A stretch of 64,000 bases of DNA, from the NCBI RefSeq assembly GCF_001414055.1, contig NZ_CP013002.1, forward strand, positions 1,922,001 to 1,986,000, read 5' to 3'. The notes beneath the pieces are model-generated. The model saw nothing but the letters and a program-made list of their open reading frames with translations. It was not told where the DNA came from and searched no databases. Made by a program: the position numbers and the translations under genes. Positions 39,603 to 49,598 of this stretch are shown piece after piece (position 1 is the first letter of the stretch; each line of letters starts with the position of its first letter). This stretch comes from Caulobacter henricii. Lineage in GTDB: Bacteria; Pseudomonadota; Alphaproteobacteria; Caulobacterales; Caulobacteraceae.

Positions 39603-40706
39603 TCAGGGCTGAACGATCCGGCCGCCGGTCATCGGCGCAGCGACACCGGTGGTTCCCGGAAAACTGATCGGCAGACCCCGGGCGGTGCGGGCGGCCAGAA
39701 AGGCGAAGGCCTCGGCCTCGATCGCATCGCCGCGCCAGCCCACGGCCTCGGCCGTCTTGACCGGCACCGGCACACGGGCAGCCAGTACCCGCATGATCTC
39801 CGGATTATGCCGACCGCCACCGCAGACAATCAGGGCGCTCGGCCGCGCGCCCTTGTCGAAGGCCTTGACCACGGCCTCGGCCGTGAAGGCCACCAGGGTG
39901 GCTGCCGCATCTTCAGCCGAGAGCCGCTCGACGGCATCGAGGCTGAAGTCATAGCGGTCCAGAGACTTGGGGGCCGGCGCGTCGAAATAGGTTCCCGACA
40001 GCAAGGCTCGCAAAGCGGTCTCGTCCACGGTCCCGGCGGCGGCCAGGCGGCCGTCCTCATCGAAACGGCCCAGGCCCCGCCCCTGCAGCAGCAGGTCGAT
40101 CATGCCATTGCCAGGCCCGGTATCGAAAGCCAGCAGGGTGCCCTCGGCATCGATCAGGGTGATGTTGGCGACCCCACCGATATTGAGCGCCGCAACGGGG
40201 GCGTCGAGGCCGCAGGCTCGCGCGCGGGCAGCGTGATAGATCGGGGCGAGCGGCGCGCCTTCTCCGCCGGCCGCCACGTCGGCGGTGCGAAAATCAAAGG
40301 CTACCGGGCGACCACTGCCGGTGGCCAGTCTCTGGGCGTCCAGCAGCTGAACGGTGCGACCGATCCGGTCCGGCTGGGGGCGCTCGTGCAGCACGGTCTG
40401 GCCGTGCACGCCCAGCAGGTCGAAATCATTCCAGGCCAGGCCATGCCCGGCGATGAACCGCTCGGCGGCGTAGAGATGCTCGTCGGCGACGGCCCGCCTG
40501 GCGTCGTCAAAGATGGCCGGCTCGGGCTCGCCGCGCGGCCAGGCCCGGGCCTGGTCTGTCGCCGCCAACAGCAGATCACGGGTCGCCTCGCGGAGCTTGC
40601 TTTCACCGGCCGGGCCGAAGGCCTGGATGGTCTCGCCGTCGGTCTCCAGCACCGCCATGTCGACGGCGTCGAGCGAGGTGCCGGTCATGAATCCCAGGAT
40701 GCGCAT
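39603..40706 (-). CDS. anmK: Anhydro-N-acetylmuramic acid kinase
   Basis: Phosphorylates 1,6-anhydro-MurNAc released during murein turnover, for recycling. 367 aa, normal for the family. Signature segments are the N-terminal [80 protein letters not shown], and [15 protein letters not shown] chose the ATG at 40706 because the family starts there. Its place is consistent with the cell-wall genes further right. Confidence 0.96.
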   Translation of the reverse strand: MRILGFMTGTSLDAVDMAVLETDGETIQAFGPAGESKLREATRDLLLAATDQARAWPRGEPEPAIFDDARRAVADEHLYAAERFIAGHGLAWNDFDLLGVHGQTVLHERPQPDRIGRTVQLLDAQRLATGSGRPVAFDFRTADVAAGGEGAPLAPIYHAARARACGLDAPVAALNIGGVANITLIDAEGTLLAFDTGPGNGMIDLLLQGRGLGRFDEDGRLAAAGTVDETALRALLSGTYFDAPAPKSLDRYDFSLDAVERLSAEDAAATLVAFTAEAVVKAFDKGARPSALIVCGGGRHNPEIMRVLAARVPVPVKTAEAVGWRGDAIEAEAFAFLAARTARGLPISFPGTTGVAAPMTGGRIVQP

Positions 40707-40747
40707 GGCCGTTGACTGCCATGCCGGCGGGCCTGTAGCTAGACCCC

Positions 40748-40798
40748 ATGATCGTCGTCCGCCTCCCCGTCCGCGCCTATTACCGCCCGCTGAAATAG
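40748..40798 (+). CDS. Possible leader micro-ORF with tandem tyrosine codons upstream of tyrS
   Basis: Sixteen codons encoding [16 protein letters not shown], followed by TAG, 164 bases before the tyrS start. Two adjacent tyrosine codons (TAT TAC) in so short a reading frame ahead of a tyrosyl-tRNA synthetase gene would suit attenuation by tyrosine-tRNA charging. There is no strong ribosome binding site, so it would have to be leaderless or weakly translated. No clear alternative hairpin pair was worked out. Confidence 0.35.
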   Translation: MIVVRLPVRAYYRPLK

Positions 40799-40962
40799 CG
40801 GGAGGCCGGCCTGACACGTCGATGCGCCCCCGCCCTGCCGGGATCGCGTCTCATCAGATCAAAGCGCTCCGGCCCCATCCGGAGACTGACCTTATGAAAC
40901 CCTCGTCACATCCGGCCCCGCCCGTGCTAGACGGCGCGTCGTCAGAATTAGAGAGTCGAGCC

Positions 40963-42222
40963 ATGTCCGCCCCCGCCGCCTTCAAGTCGGAATTCCTTCA
41001 GACCCTCCAGGCCCGCGGCTATATCCACCAGATCACCCATCCGGACGAGCTGGACGCCGCCGCGACCTCCGGCGTCGTGACGGCCTATATCGGCTTCGAC
41101 GCCACCGCGCCGTCCCTGCACGTCGGCTCACTGATCCAGATCATGATGCTGCGTCGCCTGCAGCAGGCCGGCCACAAGCCGATTGTCCTGATGGGCGGCG
41201 GCACCACAAAGGTCGGCGACCCGACCGGCAAGGACGAGAGCCGCAAGCTGCTGAGCGATGCCGACATCGCCGCCAACATCGCCGGCATCAAGCAGGTGTT
41301 CGCCAAGTTCCTGACCTTCGGCGACGGCCCCACCGATGCGATCATGGTCGACAATGACGTCTGGCTGGCCAAGTTCGGCTACGTCCAGTTCCTGCGCGAC
41401 TACGGTGTCCATTTCACGGTCAACCGGATGCTGGCCTTCGACTCGGTCAAGCTGCGGCTTGAGCGCGAACAGCCGATGACCTTCCTTGAGTTCAACTACA
41501 TGCTGATGCAGGCGGTCGACTTCCTGGAACTGAACCGCTCGCATGGCTGCGTGCTGCAGATGGGCGGATCGGATCAGTGGGGCAATATCCTCAACGGCGT
41601 CGAGCTGACGCGACGGGTCGACCAGAAGGCCGCCTACGGCCTGACCACGCCCCTGCTCGCCACGGCCTCGGGGGCCAAGATGGGCAAGACCATGTCGGGT
41701 GCCGTCTGGCTGAACGCCGAGCAGTTGAGCCCCTATGACTACTGGCAGTTCTGGCGCAACACCGAAGACGCCGACGTCGGGCGCTTCCTGAAGCTGTTCA
41801 CGGATTTGCCGCTCGAAGAGATCGCGAAGCTTGAAGCCCTGCCGGGAGCCAAGCTGAACGACGCCAAGAAGGTTCTGGCGGACGAGGCCACCCGCATGGC
41901 GCATGGTGAAGAGGCCGCACGCTCGGCCCGCGACGCCGCCGAGAAAGCCTTCGAGCAGGGGGTGACCTCCGCCGACCTGCCGACTTTCGAGGTTGCCGCT
42001 GCAGACCTGCAGGCCGGGATCGTGCTGGCCAACCTGTTTGCCGACGCCGGCCTGGCCGCATCGCGCGGCGAAGCCCGTCGCCTGGCCCAGGGCGGCGGCG
42101 TAAAGGTCAATGACCAGGCCGAGCCCGATGCCAACCGCTTGGTGACGGAGGCCGACCTGATTGACGGTGTCGTCAAGCTGGCAGCCGGCAAGAAGAAGAT
42201 CGTTCTGATCAAACCGGTCTAA
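40963..42222 (+). CDS. tyrS: Tyrosyl-tRNA synthetase
   Basis: Charges tRNA-Tyr. 419 aa. Class I synthetase with [22 protein letters not shown] (HIGH-type), [39 protein letters not shown] and [14 protein letters not shown] (KMSKS-type), plus a C-terminal S4 RNA-binding domain ([20 protein letters not shown]). I chose the ATG at 40963 because the domain begins there; GAGAGTCGAG precedes it. A possible regulatory micro-ORF lies upstream. Confidence 0.98.
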   Translation: MSAPAAFKSEFLQTLQARGYIHQITHPDELDAAATSGVVTAYIGFDATAPSLHVGSLIQIMMLRRLQQAGHKPIVLMGGGTTKVGDPTGKDESRKLLSDADIAANIAGIKQVFAKFLTFGDGPTDAIMVDNDVWLAKFGYVQFLRDYGVHFTVNRMLAFDSVKLRLEREQPMTFLEFNYMLMQAVDFLELNRSHGCVLQMGGSDQWGNILNGVELTRRVDQKAAYGLTTPLLATASGAKMGKTMSGAVWLNAEQLSPYDYWQFWRNTEDADVGRFLKLFTDLPLEEIAKLEALPGAKLNDAKKVLADEATRMAHGEEAARSARDAAEKAFEQGVTSADLPTFEVAAADLQAGIVLANLFADAGLAASRGEARRLAQGGGVKVNDQAEPDANRLVTEADLIDGVVKLAAGKKKIVLIKPV

Positions 42223-42287
42223 GCTGCGCGCAGTCCCGACTCGCGCGCGCGGGTCGGGTAAAGACCTCGGACTTGTGGAGAGAGACG

Positions 42288-42749
42288 ATGCTGGAAGCTG
42301 GCGACAAGGCTCCCGAATTTGACCTGCCGACCGATACGGGCCGCGTCAGCCTCGCGAGCCTGAAGGGCAAGAAGATCGTTCTCTATTTCTACCCCAAGGA
42401 CGACACTTCGGGCTGCACGTCCGAAGCCCTGCAGTTTTCGTCCGAGGTCGAGGAGTTCGCCAAGGTCGGCGCGGTGATCGTCGGCGTCTCGAAAGACAGT
42501 GCCGCCTCACATGCCAAGTTTCGCAAGAAGCATGACCTGACCGTCGAACTCGCCGCCGACACCACAGGTGAGATCGTCGAAACCTACGGTGCCTGGGTCG
42601 AGAAGAGCATGTACGGCCGCAAGTACATGGGGATCGACCGCTCGACCTTCCTGATCGACGCTGAAGGCGTCGTTCGCGAAGTCTGGCGCAAGGTAAAGGT
42701 GCCGGGTCACATCAAGGCGGTTCTGACCGCCGCCAAGGCGCTCAAATAG
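42288..42749 (+). CDS. bcp: Thioredoxin-dependent peroxiredoxin, BCP type
   Basis: 153 aa. The peroxidatic Cys43 sits in FYPKDDTSGCTSEALQFS. The resolving Cys that many BCPs have five residues later is a Leu here, and no other Cys follows, so it should work as a 1-Cys enzyme. It reduces peroxides in the cytoplasm. The ATG at 42288 is preferred over one at 42273 for its purine-rich leader (GAGAGAGACG). It lies 65 bases after tyrS and may share its transcript. Confidence 0.95.
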   Translation: MLEAGDKAPEFDLPTDTGRVSLASLKGKKIVLYFYPKDDTSGCTSEALQFSSEVEEFAKVGAVIVGVSKDSAASHAKFRKKHDLTVELAADTTGEIVETYGAWVEKSMYGRKYMGIDRSTFLIDAEGVVREVWRKVKVPGHIKAVLTAAKALK

Positions 42750-42902
42750 CGCCCGGAGTCGCCTGAGGCGGAACCAGGTCCGCGCACCGGTGTTGTATTT
42801 GCGCCGCGCCCCTCAGCCAAGTGGCAACAAACCGGACCCCGGACTTGCTGATCCCGTTCAGCTCGCATTAACGATTTGCAGGGCAAGCTCTATTTTCCGA
42901 CT

Positions 42903-42978
42903 CACGCTCTCCTGGAGCGTGAAGAGCCTTGCGCGGCTGCGCAATATCGTTGCATATCCCCGTGTTCTGTAAACGGGG
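42903..42978 (+). other. Hairpins in the intergenic region between bcp and the M23 peptidase gene
   Basis: The 241 bases between bcp and the peptidase gene hold no gene. Two stem-loops are clear: CACGCTC/GAGCGTG at 42903-42921 and CCCCGT/ACGGGG at 42958-42978, the latter 12 bases before the ATG. They may shape the leader of the peptidase-bactofilin transcript. Confidence 0.45.
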
Positions 42979-42990
42979 GTTTCGTGAGCG

Positions 42991-44142
42991 ATGGCCATCA
43001 AACGCTTCAAGCGACTGCGCCAATCCCTCGAAGGTCTGTTCCCTGAAAGGCATCTCTATATCCGCTCAGGCGGTGAGATGCGGGGCTACGTCTTCTCGAC
43101 CAACAAGCAGCTTCTGGCCGCGACCGCCGTCGGCTGCGCCGCGCTGTGGATGGGCGTCTGCACCGCCGCCATGATGGTCAATGCCCTGGCAGTCAGCTCG
43201 ACCGACCAGCAGGTCATCAAGCAGCGCGCCTATTATGAGCGGCTCAATGCCGACCGTCAGGCCCGCCTGAACAGCGCCGTCGCCCAGCTTTCCGCCACCA
43301 ACGGTTCCCTGGACGAACTGGCGGCCTCCGTCGAAAAGCGCCACTCGGCGCTCGCCATGCTGGTCAGCGACTTCAAGGGGGTGCCCGGTGCCGCCGACGC
43401 CCTCAAGACCTCACAGCCCCACCTTCTCGCGGCGACACCGGTCCAGCGCATCCAGGCCACCCGGATGGATCAGGAACGCCTGATTGACGCTGCCGAGACC
43501 TTTGCCAAGAGCCGCGCCGAGCGCCTGCGACTGGCGATGCGGATGGCCGGCCTCGACGCCAGCAACTATACCGGCCGCGGCGTCTCCCTGGGTGGCCCCC
43601 TGATCGAAGCCAAGGACCCCCGCGCCCTCGCCGCCGTCCTCGACGTCGACGAAGAGTTCGCAACCCGTATCCACCGCGCCGCGACCGACATGTCCGACAT
43701 GCGTTCGCTGAATGCCGCGGCACAGAAGCTTCCCTTCTTCCGCCCCACCAGTAATCCGGCCATGAGCAGCAGCTACGGCGTGCGGTTTGATCCGTTCACG
43801 CGCCGGCCGGCCTTCCATTCGGGGCTGGACTTCCCGGGCGCGTTCTACACCCCGATCATGTCGACTGCGCCGGGCGTGGTGTCGTTCACCGGCGTTCGGT
43901 CCGGCTATGGCAATACGGTCGAGGTCGACCATGGCGGCGGCTTCAAGACCCGCTACGCCCACCTGCAGGCTATCGCCGTGCGCGTGGGCCAACGGGTCGC
44001 GATCGGCCAACGCGTCGGGGCCATGGGCTCGACCGGCCGGTCGACCGGGCCGCACCTGCACTACGAAGTCTGGGCCAATGGCAGGGCCCAGAACCCCAAT
44101 CGCTTTTTGAAGGCTGGTGAGTATGTTCAGCAAGCAAACTAA
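42991..44142 (+). CDS. M23/LytM-family peptidoglycan hydrolase-like protein, membrane anchored
   Basis: 383 aa. A short basic N-terminus is followed by one membrane span (about residues 43-63), a coiled-coil-like stretch (about 70-110) and the LytM domain from about residue 255. Zn ligands are intact: HSGLDFPG (His and Asp) and GPHLHYEVW (HxH). The sequence SSYGVRFDPFTRRPAFHSG is the usual M23 opening. It overlaps the bactofilin gene by 20 bases; M23-bactofilin pairs are known to act together in localised wall growth, stalk or curvature formation. A Caulobacter LytM protein of this layout has been called LdpA, but I am not certain that name applies. Confidence 0.92.
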   Translation: MAIKRFKRLRQSLEGLFPERHLYIRSGGEMRGYVFSTNKQLLAATAVGCAALWMGVCTAAMMVNALAVSSTDQQVIKQRAYYERLNADRQARLNSAVAQLSATNGSLDELAASVEKRHSALAMLVSDFKGVPGAADALKTSQPHLLAATPVQRIQATRMDQERLIDAAETFAKSRAERLRLAMRMAGLDASNYTGRGVSLGGPLIEAKDPRALAAVLDVDEEFATRIHRAATDMSDMRSLNAAAQKLPFFRPTSNPAMSSSYGVRFDPFTRRPAFHSGLDFPGAFYTPIMSTAPGVVSFTGVRSGYGNTVEVDHGGGFKTRYAHLQAIAVRVGQRVAIGQRVGAMGSTGRSTGPHLHYEVWANGRAQNPNRFLKAGEYVQQAN

Positions 44143-44608
44143 AGGCTCGACCAAGGGCCCGGCCAAGATCGAGCCCCTGCCCACGCCCGTCGCCAGTGTT
44201 GACCAGGTGCGCAAGGTCGCCCCGAAAGTGGCGTCCCTGATCTCGGCCGACATCACCATCGAAGGTGGCGTCACGGGTGATGGCGAACTGCAGATCGACG
44301 GTGTCGTGCGAGGCGATGTGCGCGTGGGTCGCCTAACGGTCGGTGAAACCGGTCACGTCGAAGGCTCGGTCTATGCCGAGGCCGTCGAGGTCCGCGGCCG
44401 GGTGGTCGGTGCCATCACCTCCAAGCAGGTCCGCCTGTACGGCACGTCCTATATCGACGGCGACATCACCCACGAACAACTGGCCATGGAAACCGGTGCC
44501 TTCTTCCAGGGCCGCAGCCTGAAGTTCCAGCGTCCGGCTCATCAGCCGGCTCCGGTTCCCACGCCGGTCCTCAGTTCGGTCCCCGAGCCGCAGGCCAAAC
44601 CGGCCTAA
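44123..44608 (+). CDS. bacA: Bactofilin
   Basis: Self-assembling beta-helical cytoskeletal protein. 161 aa. The bactofilin domain (about residues 36-140) has SADITIEGGVTGDGELQIDG, DVRVGRLTVGETGHVEGSVYAEAVEVRGRVVGAI, and LAMETGAFFQGRSLKF, flanked by Pro/Lys-rich tails. The start MFSKQTKG matches the Caulobacter BacA N-terminus; a GTG six bases upstream is the alternative. In Caulobacter this protein recruits wall synthesis enzymes to the stalked pole. Its start lies inside the M23 gene, a clear sign of coupling. Confidence 0.94.
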   Translation: MFSKQTKGSTKGPAKIEPLPTPVASVDQVRKVAPKVASLISADITIEGGVTGDGELQIDGVVRGDVRVGRLTVGETGHVEGSVYAEAVEVRGRVVGAITSKQVRLYGTSYIDGDITHEQLAMETGAFFQGRSLKFQRPAHQPAPVPTPVLSSVPEPQAKPA

Positions 44609-44632
44609 CCCCGAGACACGATCAAGAAAAAG

Positions 44633-44658
44633 CGCCCCGGATCACTCCGGGGCGTTTT
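44633..44658 (+). terminator. Rho-independent terminator after bacA
   Basis: CGCCCCGG pairs with CCGGGGCG around ATCACT and is followed by TTTT. It lies between the convergent bacA and prfB genes; the A-run on its left suggests it also ends prfB. Confidence 0.85.
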
Positions 44659-44681
44659 GCATTTCAGGGCTCTACCCTTGG

Positions 44682-45795
44682 TCAGGCGTCGCGGGTGGCA
44701 CCGACCCGCTGGGCGAGGGACGCGCCCATGAACTCGTCCAGATCGCCATCCAGCACCCCCTGGGTGTCGGAGGTTTCGACATTGGTCCGCAGGTCCTTGA
44801 CCATCTGATAGGGCTGCAGGACGTAGCTGCGGATCTGGTGACCCCAGCCGATGTCGGTCTTCTGGTCTTCAAGCGCCTGCTGGGCGGCTTCCCGCTTCTG
44901 CAGTTCGGCCTCATAGAGGCGCGCGCGCAGCATCTTCCAGGCCTCTTCGCGGTTCTGGTGCTGCGAGCGGCCAGACTGGCAGGCGACGGCAATACCGGTC
45001 GGAATGTGCGTCAGACGCACCGCCGAGTCGGTCTTGTTGATGTGCTGCCCACCGGCGCCGCTAGCGCGGTAGGTGTCGGTGCGCACGTCCGAAGGGTTGA
45101 TCTCGATCTCGATCGTGTCATCCACCACCGGGTAGACCCAGGCCGAGGCGAAGCTGGTATGGCGCTTGGCGGCAGCGTCATAGGGGCTGATGCGCACCAG
45201 GCGGTGCACTCCGGCCTCGGTCTTCAGCCAGCCATAGGCATTGGGCCCCTTGACCAGCAGGGTCGCCGACTTGATGCCGACCTGGTCACCGGAGGTTTCT
45301 TCCACCAGTTCCACGCTCATCTTGTGCGCGTTCGCCCAGCGCGAATACATCCGGAGAAGCATGCCGGCCCAGTCGCAGGACTCGGTCCCGCCCGCGCCGG
45401 AATTGATCTCGACATAGCAGTCATTGCCGTCAGCCTCGCCGGACAGCAGAGCCTCCAGCTCAGCGCGACCAGCCCGCTCCTTGAGGTCCTTCAGCTGGGC
45501 GCGGGCATCCTCCAGCAGGGCTTCGTCGCCCTCCATGTCCGCCAACTCGGCATATTCCAGCGCATCCTTCAGGCCCTGTTCAAGGGCCTGAACGGCTTCA
45601 ACGCGCACCGCAAGGCCCGCGCGTTCGCGCGAGACAGCCTGGGCTTCAGCGGGCTTGTCCCACAAGGTCGGGTCCTCGACCCGGGCGTTCAGCTCATCGA
45701 GCTTTCGAAGTGCGGCATCCCAGTCAAAGACGCCTCCTGAGCAGTCCTACGGACTGCTCGATGTCGGCCGCAGAGGCCTCAACATCCGGTCGCAT
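44682..45795 (-). CDS. prfB: Peptide chain release factor 2, with programmed +1 frameshift
   Basis: Releases polypeptides at UGA and UAA. The main frame (327 codons from a TTG at 45665) lacks the family N-terminus. Upstream, an ATG at 45795 opens 23 codons ([23 protein letters not shown]) that end at CTT-TGA at 45729-45724. Skipping the T gives [19 protein letters not shown] and joins the main frame, total about 370 aa. The slip site AGGAGG-CGT-CTT-TGA-C is the known RF2 arrangement, with a Shine-Dalgarno-like element before it. The GGQ motif ([10 protein letters not shown]) and the stop-recognition segment ([18 protein letters not shown] variant) are present. Expect naive annotation to truncate it. 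Confidence 0.97.
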
Positions 45796-45870
45796 CACGT
45801 TACTCCGTGACAAAAAGAAGGGGCGCGGGAGATAGCCCGCGTCGGACGGCGGTGCAACGCCGATGATGGA

Positions 45871-48252
45871 TCAATAGAGGCCGCTCAGAGGATCAACGGT
45901 CTTGGGCGGAGGCTTGGCCGCCTCTGCAGCGTTGTTGGCTCCAGTCGGCGTCCCATTGGGCCATGTGGTCGAATAGGGCTGGGGGCCGTCTACCGCAGCC
46001 GGAACTTCGGTTTTCGGCTCGGTGCCCGGTCGGAAAGCCTCCCGGATCCCGCGCACCATGGCGAACTTGGCGGTCTTTGGCGGTTTGAAGTCGCTGACCG
46101 GCTGGCCCTTCAGGGCGACCTTCATGAAGTCCATGAACACCGGCACGGGTCCGGCCGCGCCCGTTTCACCCTCGCCCAGTGAACGGTTGTCATCAAAGCC
46201 GATAAACACCCCGACCACCAGGTTGGGCGAGTAGCCGACGAACCAGGCGCTGCGATATTCATTGGTGGTCCCGGTCTTGCCCGCCAGGGGGCGTCCCAGG
46301 GAACTGACGGCGGCAGCCGTGCCGCGCTGTACGACCCCCTGCAGCATCGACGTGATCTGGTAGGCGGTGACAGGGTCCATGACCTGTTCGCCCGGGGCCG
46401 CAAAGCGCGGGCTCTCGTCGCCATTGAATCCGGCAGTACAGCGCACGCATTCACGCTTGTCGGCGCGGAAGATGACCTTGCCTTCGCGGTCCTGGACCAG
46501 TTCGATCAGGTGAGGCTCGACCCGGCGGCCGCCATTGACGAACGGCGCATAGGCCGATGTCAGCTTGAACGGCGTTGTCTCGCCCGCCCCCAGGGCCATG
46601 GCCAGAACCGGTTGCATGTCGCGCACGACACCGGTGCGCTTGGAGAAGTCGATGATCTTGCGCATCCCGACGCTCTGGGCGAGGCGCACGGTCATGGCAT
46701 TGATGGACTGTTCCAGGCCCTTGCGCAGGGGTTGAGCGCCATAGAACTCCTTGTGGTAGTTCTCCGGGCTCCAGTCCTCGCCATTCGCGCCTTTGAGGGT
46801 AATGGCGCTATCGACGATCACGCTGGCCGGCGTGTAGCCGTTCTCGAGAGCGGCGGCATAGACGAACGGTTTGAAGGCCGAGCCGGGCTGACGCATTGCC
46901 TGGGTGGCGCGGTTGAAATTCGACAGCGAGAAGCTGTAGCCCCCGACGAGGGCCACGACACGGCCACTGAAGGGTTCGATGGCCACCAGGGCCCCGTTGA
47001 CGGCCGGCACCTGCCGCAGGCGATAGGTGGCTGCACCTTCGACCTTCTCGACAAAGACCAGATCGCCGGCTTTCAGACCCTTGCCCGCCCTGGCCCAGGC
47101 CATATCTTCACTGACGATGGCCCCTTCGCCCTCGCCCTTGACCAGTCGAACCCGACCATCACCTGACACCACGACGGCCGCACGCCAGCCCTGACGCTCC
47201 GAAGGCGGGTTCTTGCCGCGCGCGGCCTTCTCCCAGTCTGCGTCATCGGCGGTCACATGCCCCCAGGCACCCCGCCAGCCGTGACGACGATCGTAACGCT
47301 CGAGGCCGTCCATCAGCGCGACACGCGCCGCAGTCTGCATGCGCGGATCCAGGGTCGTGCGCATGTAATAGCCGCCCTCGCTGAGGCGCGGTCCGAGGGT
47401 CGCGACGCCACGCTGGCGCACTTCCTCGACGAAATAGTCAGCATCACGATAGGCGGCACGCTTGGGCGCCGCCTGAACCACCAGATCCTCGGCCATGGCC
47501 TTTTGAGCGTCAGCCTGTGAGACCCAGCCCAGTTCGGCCATCTGGCCCAGGATCCAGTCCCGACGCCCCTTGGCCTTGGCCTTGTTGCGGATCGGATGAT
47601 AGTTGTCCGGCCCCTTGGGCAGGGCCGCCAGATAGGCGGACTCAGCCAGGGTCAGTTCCGGCAGGGACTTGCCAAAATAGTTGTACGAGGCCGCGCCGAC
47701 GCCGAACGAGCGGTAGCCCAGCCAGATTTCGTTGAGATACAGCTCAAGGATCTGCTGCTTGTCGAGCGACTGCTCCAGGCGATGGGCCAGGATCGCTTCC
47801 TTGAACTTGCGCCCGACCGTGGCGTCGCTGGTCAGCAGAACGTTCTTGGCGACCTGCTGGGTGATCGTCGAACCGCCCTCCAGTCGCCGGCCCCGCGCGG
47901 CATTGCCGACGTTCTTGAGCATGGCGCGCGAAAAGCCGCCGACATCGACACCGCTATGGCGGAAGAAATTGCGGTCCTCGGCGGCCATGAAGGCCTGGGC
48001 CAGCTGCGGCGGGATCTGGTCATAGGGGACGAAGATCCGGCGCTCCTTGGAGTACTCGCCGATCAGGGTCCCGTCCCAGGCATAGACGCGCGTCGCCGTC
48101 GGCGGACGATAGTCCTGCAGTTCACCGGCATCGGGCATGTCGTGGAACAGCCACGCCGCATAGACGGCGATCGCAAAGCCCGCCACGGCGATCGCGGAAA
48201 GCACCGCAACGCCGGCGATGGCCATCCATCGTTCGGTGGGTTTCAGATCCAC
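45871..48252 (-). CDS. mrcA: Penicillin-binding protein 1A (bifunctional transglycosylase/transpeptidase)
   Basis: 793 aa class A PBP. A short cytoplasmic tail and membrane span (about residues 11-33) precede the GT51 domain with EDRNFFRHSGVD, GGSTITQQVAKN, RKFKEAILAHRLEQ and YLNEIWLGYRSFGVGAA. The OB-like insertion and then the transpeptidase domain follow, with SxxK in GSAFKPFVYAAAL, SxN in EQSINAMTVRLAQ, and KTG in GKTGTTNEYRSAWFVGY. It polymerises and crosslinks glycan strands in the periplasm. It lies upstream of prfB and downstream of amiC on the same strand. Confidence 0.97.
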   Translation of the reverse strand: MDLKPTERWMAIAGVAVLSAIAVAGFAIAVYAAWLFHDMPDAGELQDYRPPTATRVYAWDGTLIGEYSKERRIFVPYDQIPPQLAQAFMAAEDRNFFRHSGVDVGGFSRAMLKNVGNAARGRRLEGGSTITQQVAKNVLLTSDATVGRKFKEAILAHRLEQSLDKQQILELYLNEIWLGYRSFGVGAASYNYFGKSLPELTLAESAYLAALPKGPDNYHPIRNKAKAKGRRDWILGQMAELGWVSQADAQKAMAEDLVVQAAPKRAAYRDADYFVEEVRQRGVATLGPRLSEGGYYMRTTLDPRMQTAARVALMDGLERYDRRHGWRGAWGHVTADDADWEKAARGKNPPSERQGWRAAVVVSGDGRVRLVKGEGEGAIVSEDMAWARAGKGLKAGDLVFVEKVEGAATYRLRQVPAVNGALVAIEPFSGRVVALVGGYSFSLSNFNRATQAMRQPGSAFKPFVYAAALENGYTPASVIVDSAITLKGANGEDWSPENYHKEFYGAQPLRKGLEQSINAMTVRLAQSVGMRKIIDFSKRTGVVRDMQPVLAMALGAGETTPFKLTSAYAPFVNGGRRVEPHLIELVQDREGKVIFRADKRECVRCTAGFNGDESPRFAAPGEQVMDPVTAYQITSMLQGVVQRGTAAAVSSLGRPLAGKTGTTNEYRSAWFVGYSPNLVVGVFIGFDDNRSLGEGETGAAGPVPVFMDFMKVALKGQPVSDFKPPKTAKFAMVRGIREAFRPGTEPKTEVPAAVDGPQPYSTTWPNGTPTGANNAAEAAKPPPKTVDPLSGLY

Positions 48253-48410
48253 GCGGCCTCCGTCGGACGACGCACTCTCGCCCGCCCTGCTCTCATCCTC
48301 TAGAGCCCGATCCGCAAAAGTGTAAGCGGTTTTGCGGTCAAAAGGCCGCGTCCGGACTCTGACTCAAGCCTCTAGCCTGCATCGGGGCGGGCGCCAACGG
48401 CGCGCTTGCC

Positions 48411-49598
48411 TCAGGACTTGCGGATCTGGGCCGAGAAATAGGACTCAATCGCGTCCCCGACGGCATTGACGATGCGGGTCCGGCTGGCGGGGTTGCTCAG
48501 CAGACGCTCGTCATCGGGATTGGTGATGAAACCCATCTCGAGCAGCACGGCGGGGACATCCGGTGCCAGGAGCACAATAAAGCCCGCGTCACGATGGCTG
48601 CGACGCAGAAGGGGCGTCTCCTCCCCCACCCGATCAAGCAAGAGTTGGGCGAAGGCGGCTGAGCGGTTCTTGGTAGCCCGCTGCGACAGATCCAGCAGAA
48701 TCTGGCTGACCGCGCGATCACGGCCCGGCAGGTTGGCCTTCATCAGCCAGTCGTCTTTTTCGAGCACCCGCGCCACGCGCTCAGTGCCCTTTTCAGACAA
48801 GGTGTAGACGCTGGCACCCCGCGTGGTGGCGTCGGGGCCCGAGTCCGCATGCATTGAGATGAAGAGATCGGCATCCGACCGGCGGGCAATCTGGACACGC
48901 GCCTCCAGCGGAATGAAGGTGTCAGTCTCCCGCGTCATCACGACCTGGAATCGGCCCGTGCGCTCCAGCCTGGCCTTAAGCGCTTTTGCGGCAGCGAGGG
49001 TGACGTCCTTTTCATAGACCGAGGCCCCCATTGAGCCGGGATCCTTGCCGCCATGGCCGGCGTCGATGACGATCACCTTCTTGAGCCGCAGAGGCGGTGC
49101 CTTGACGGGGTTGGAAGCAAAGGTGAGCTTTGGCGCGGCCTCGGGGACGGTGCCGTCCGTGGCGATCAGGTCAATCACATAGCGATAGGCCGTGGCTCCA
49201 TCACCGGGCGGGAGCAGAAATCGCCGCCGGACCTCGGCCCGACCGGCCAGATCGAGGCGAAGGCGCGCGCCGCCCCCGGCCTCGTCGATCACCCAGCGCT
49301 TGACCAGGCCCTGACCGGCCCCCTGCAGGTCACCCGAGACCGAAACATTGGGCAGGCCGATGACAATACGTTGATCAAGGGCACCGTCGGCGATCAGACG
49401 CCCGACTGCAGCGCGATCCAGGTCGATCACCACCCGGGTTTCGGCGCGATCGCCGCCAAAACGAACTTTTTGAACACCGGATGCCGGCGCAGGGCCCTGG
49501 GCGGTCGCAACCGCCACGCCGGCCAGGGTCAGGCCGCCGACGATCAACGCCGCTCGCAACCAGCCCGTTCGCGCTAAACCGATGAGAACTCTGCGCAT
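48411..49598 (-). CDS. amiC: N-acetylmuramoyl-L-alanine amidase AmiC
   Basis: Cleaves the amide bond between MurNAc and the stem peptide to separate daughter cells. 395 aa. A signal peptide (about residues 1-32) is followed by an AMIN domain (about 40-150, KVRFGGDRAETRVVIDL) and the Amidase_3 catalytic domain with the Zn ligands in VIDAGHGGKDPGSMG (His), the Glu in ASVYEKDVTL, the His in LFISMHADSG, and the catalytic Glu in LLEMGFITN. I start it at the ATG at 49598 (GGGCGAGGG ahead) since the frame upstream only lengthens the signal region. It is transcribed away from rne. Confidence 0.95.
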   Translation of the reverse strand: MRRVLIGLARTGWLRAALIVGGLTLAGVAVATAQGPAPASGVQKVRFGGDRAETRVVIDLDRAAVGRLIADGALDQRIVIGLPNVSVSGDLQGAGQGLVKRWVIDEAGGGARLRLDLAGRAEVRRRFLLPPGDGATAYRYVIDLIATDGTVPEAAPKLTFASNPVKAPPLRLKKVIVIDAGHGGKDPGSMGASVYEKDVTLAAAKALKARLERTGRFQVVMTRETDTFIPLEARVQIARRSDADLFISMHADSGPDATTRGASVYTLSEKGTERVARVLEKDDWLMKANLPGRDRAVSQILLDLSQRATKNRSAAFAQLLLDRVGEETPLLRRSHRDAGFIVLLAPDVPAVLLEMGFITNPDDERLLSNPASRTRIVNAVGDAIESYFSAQIRKS

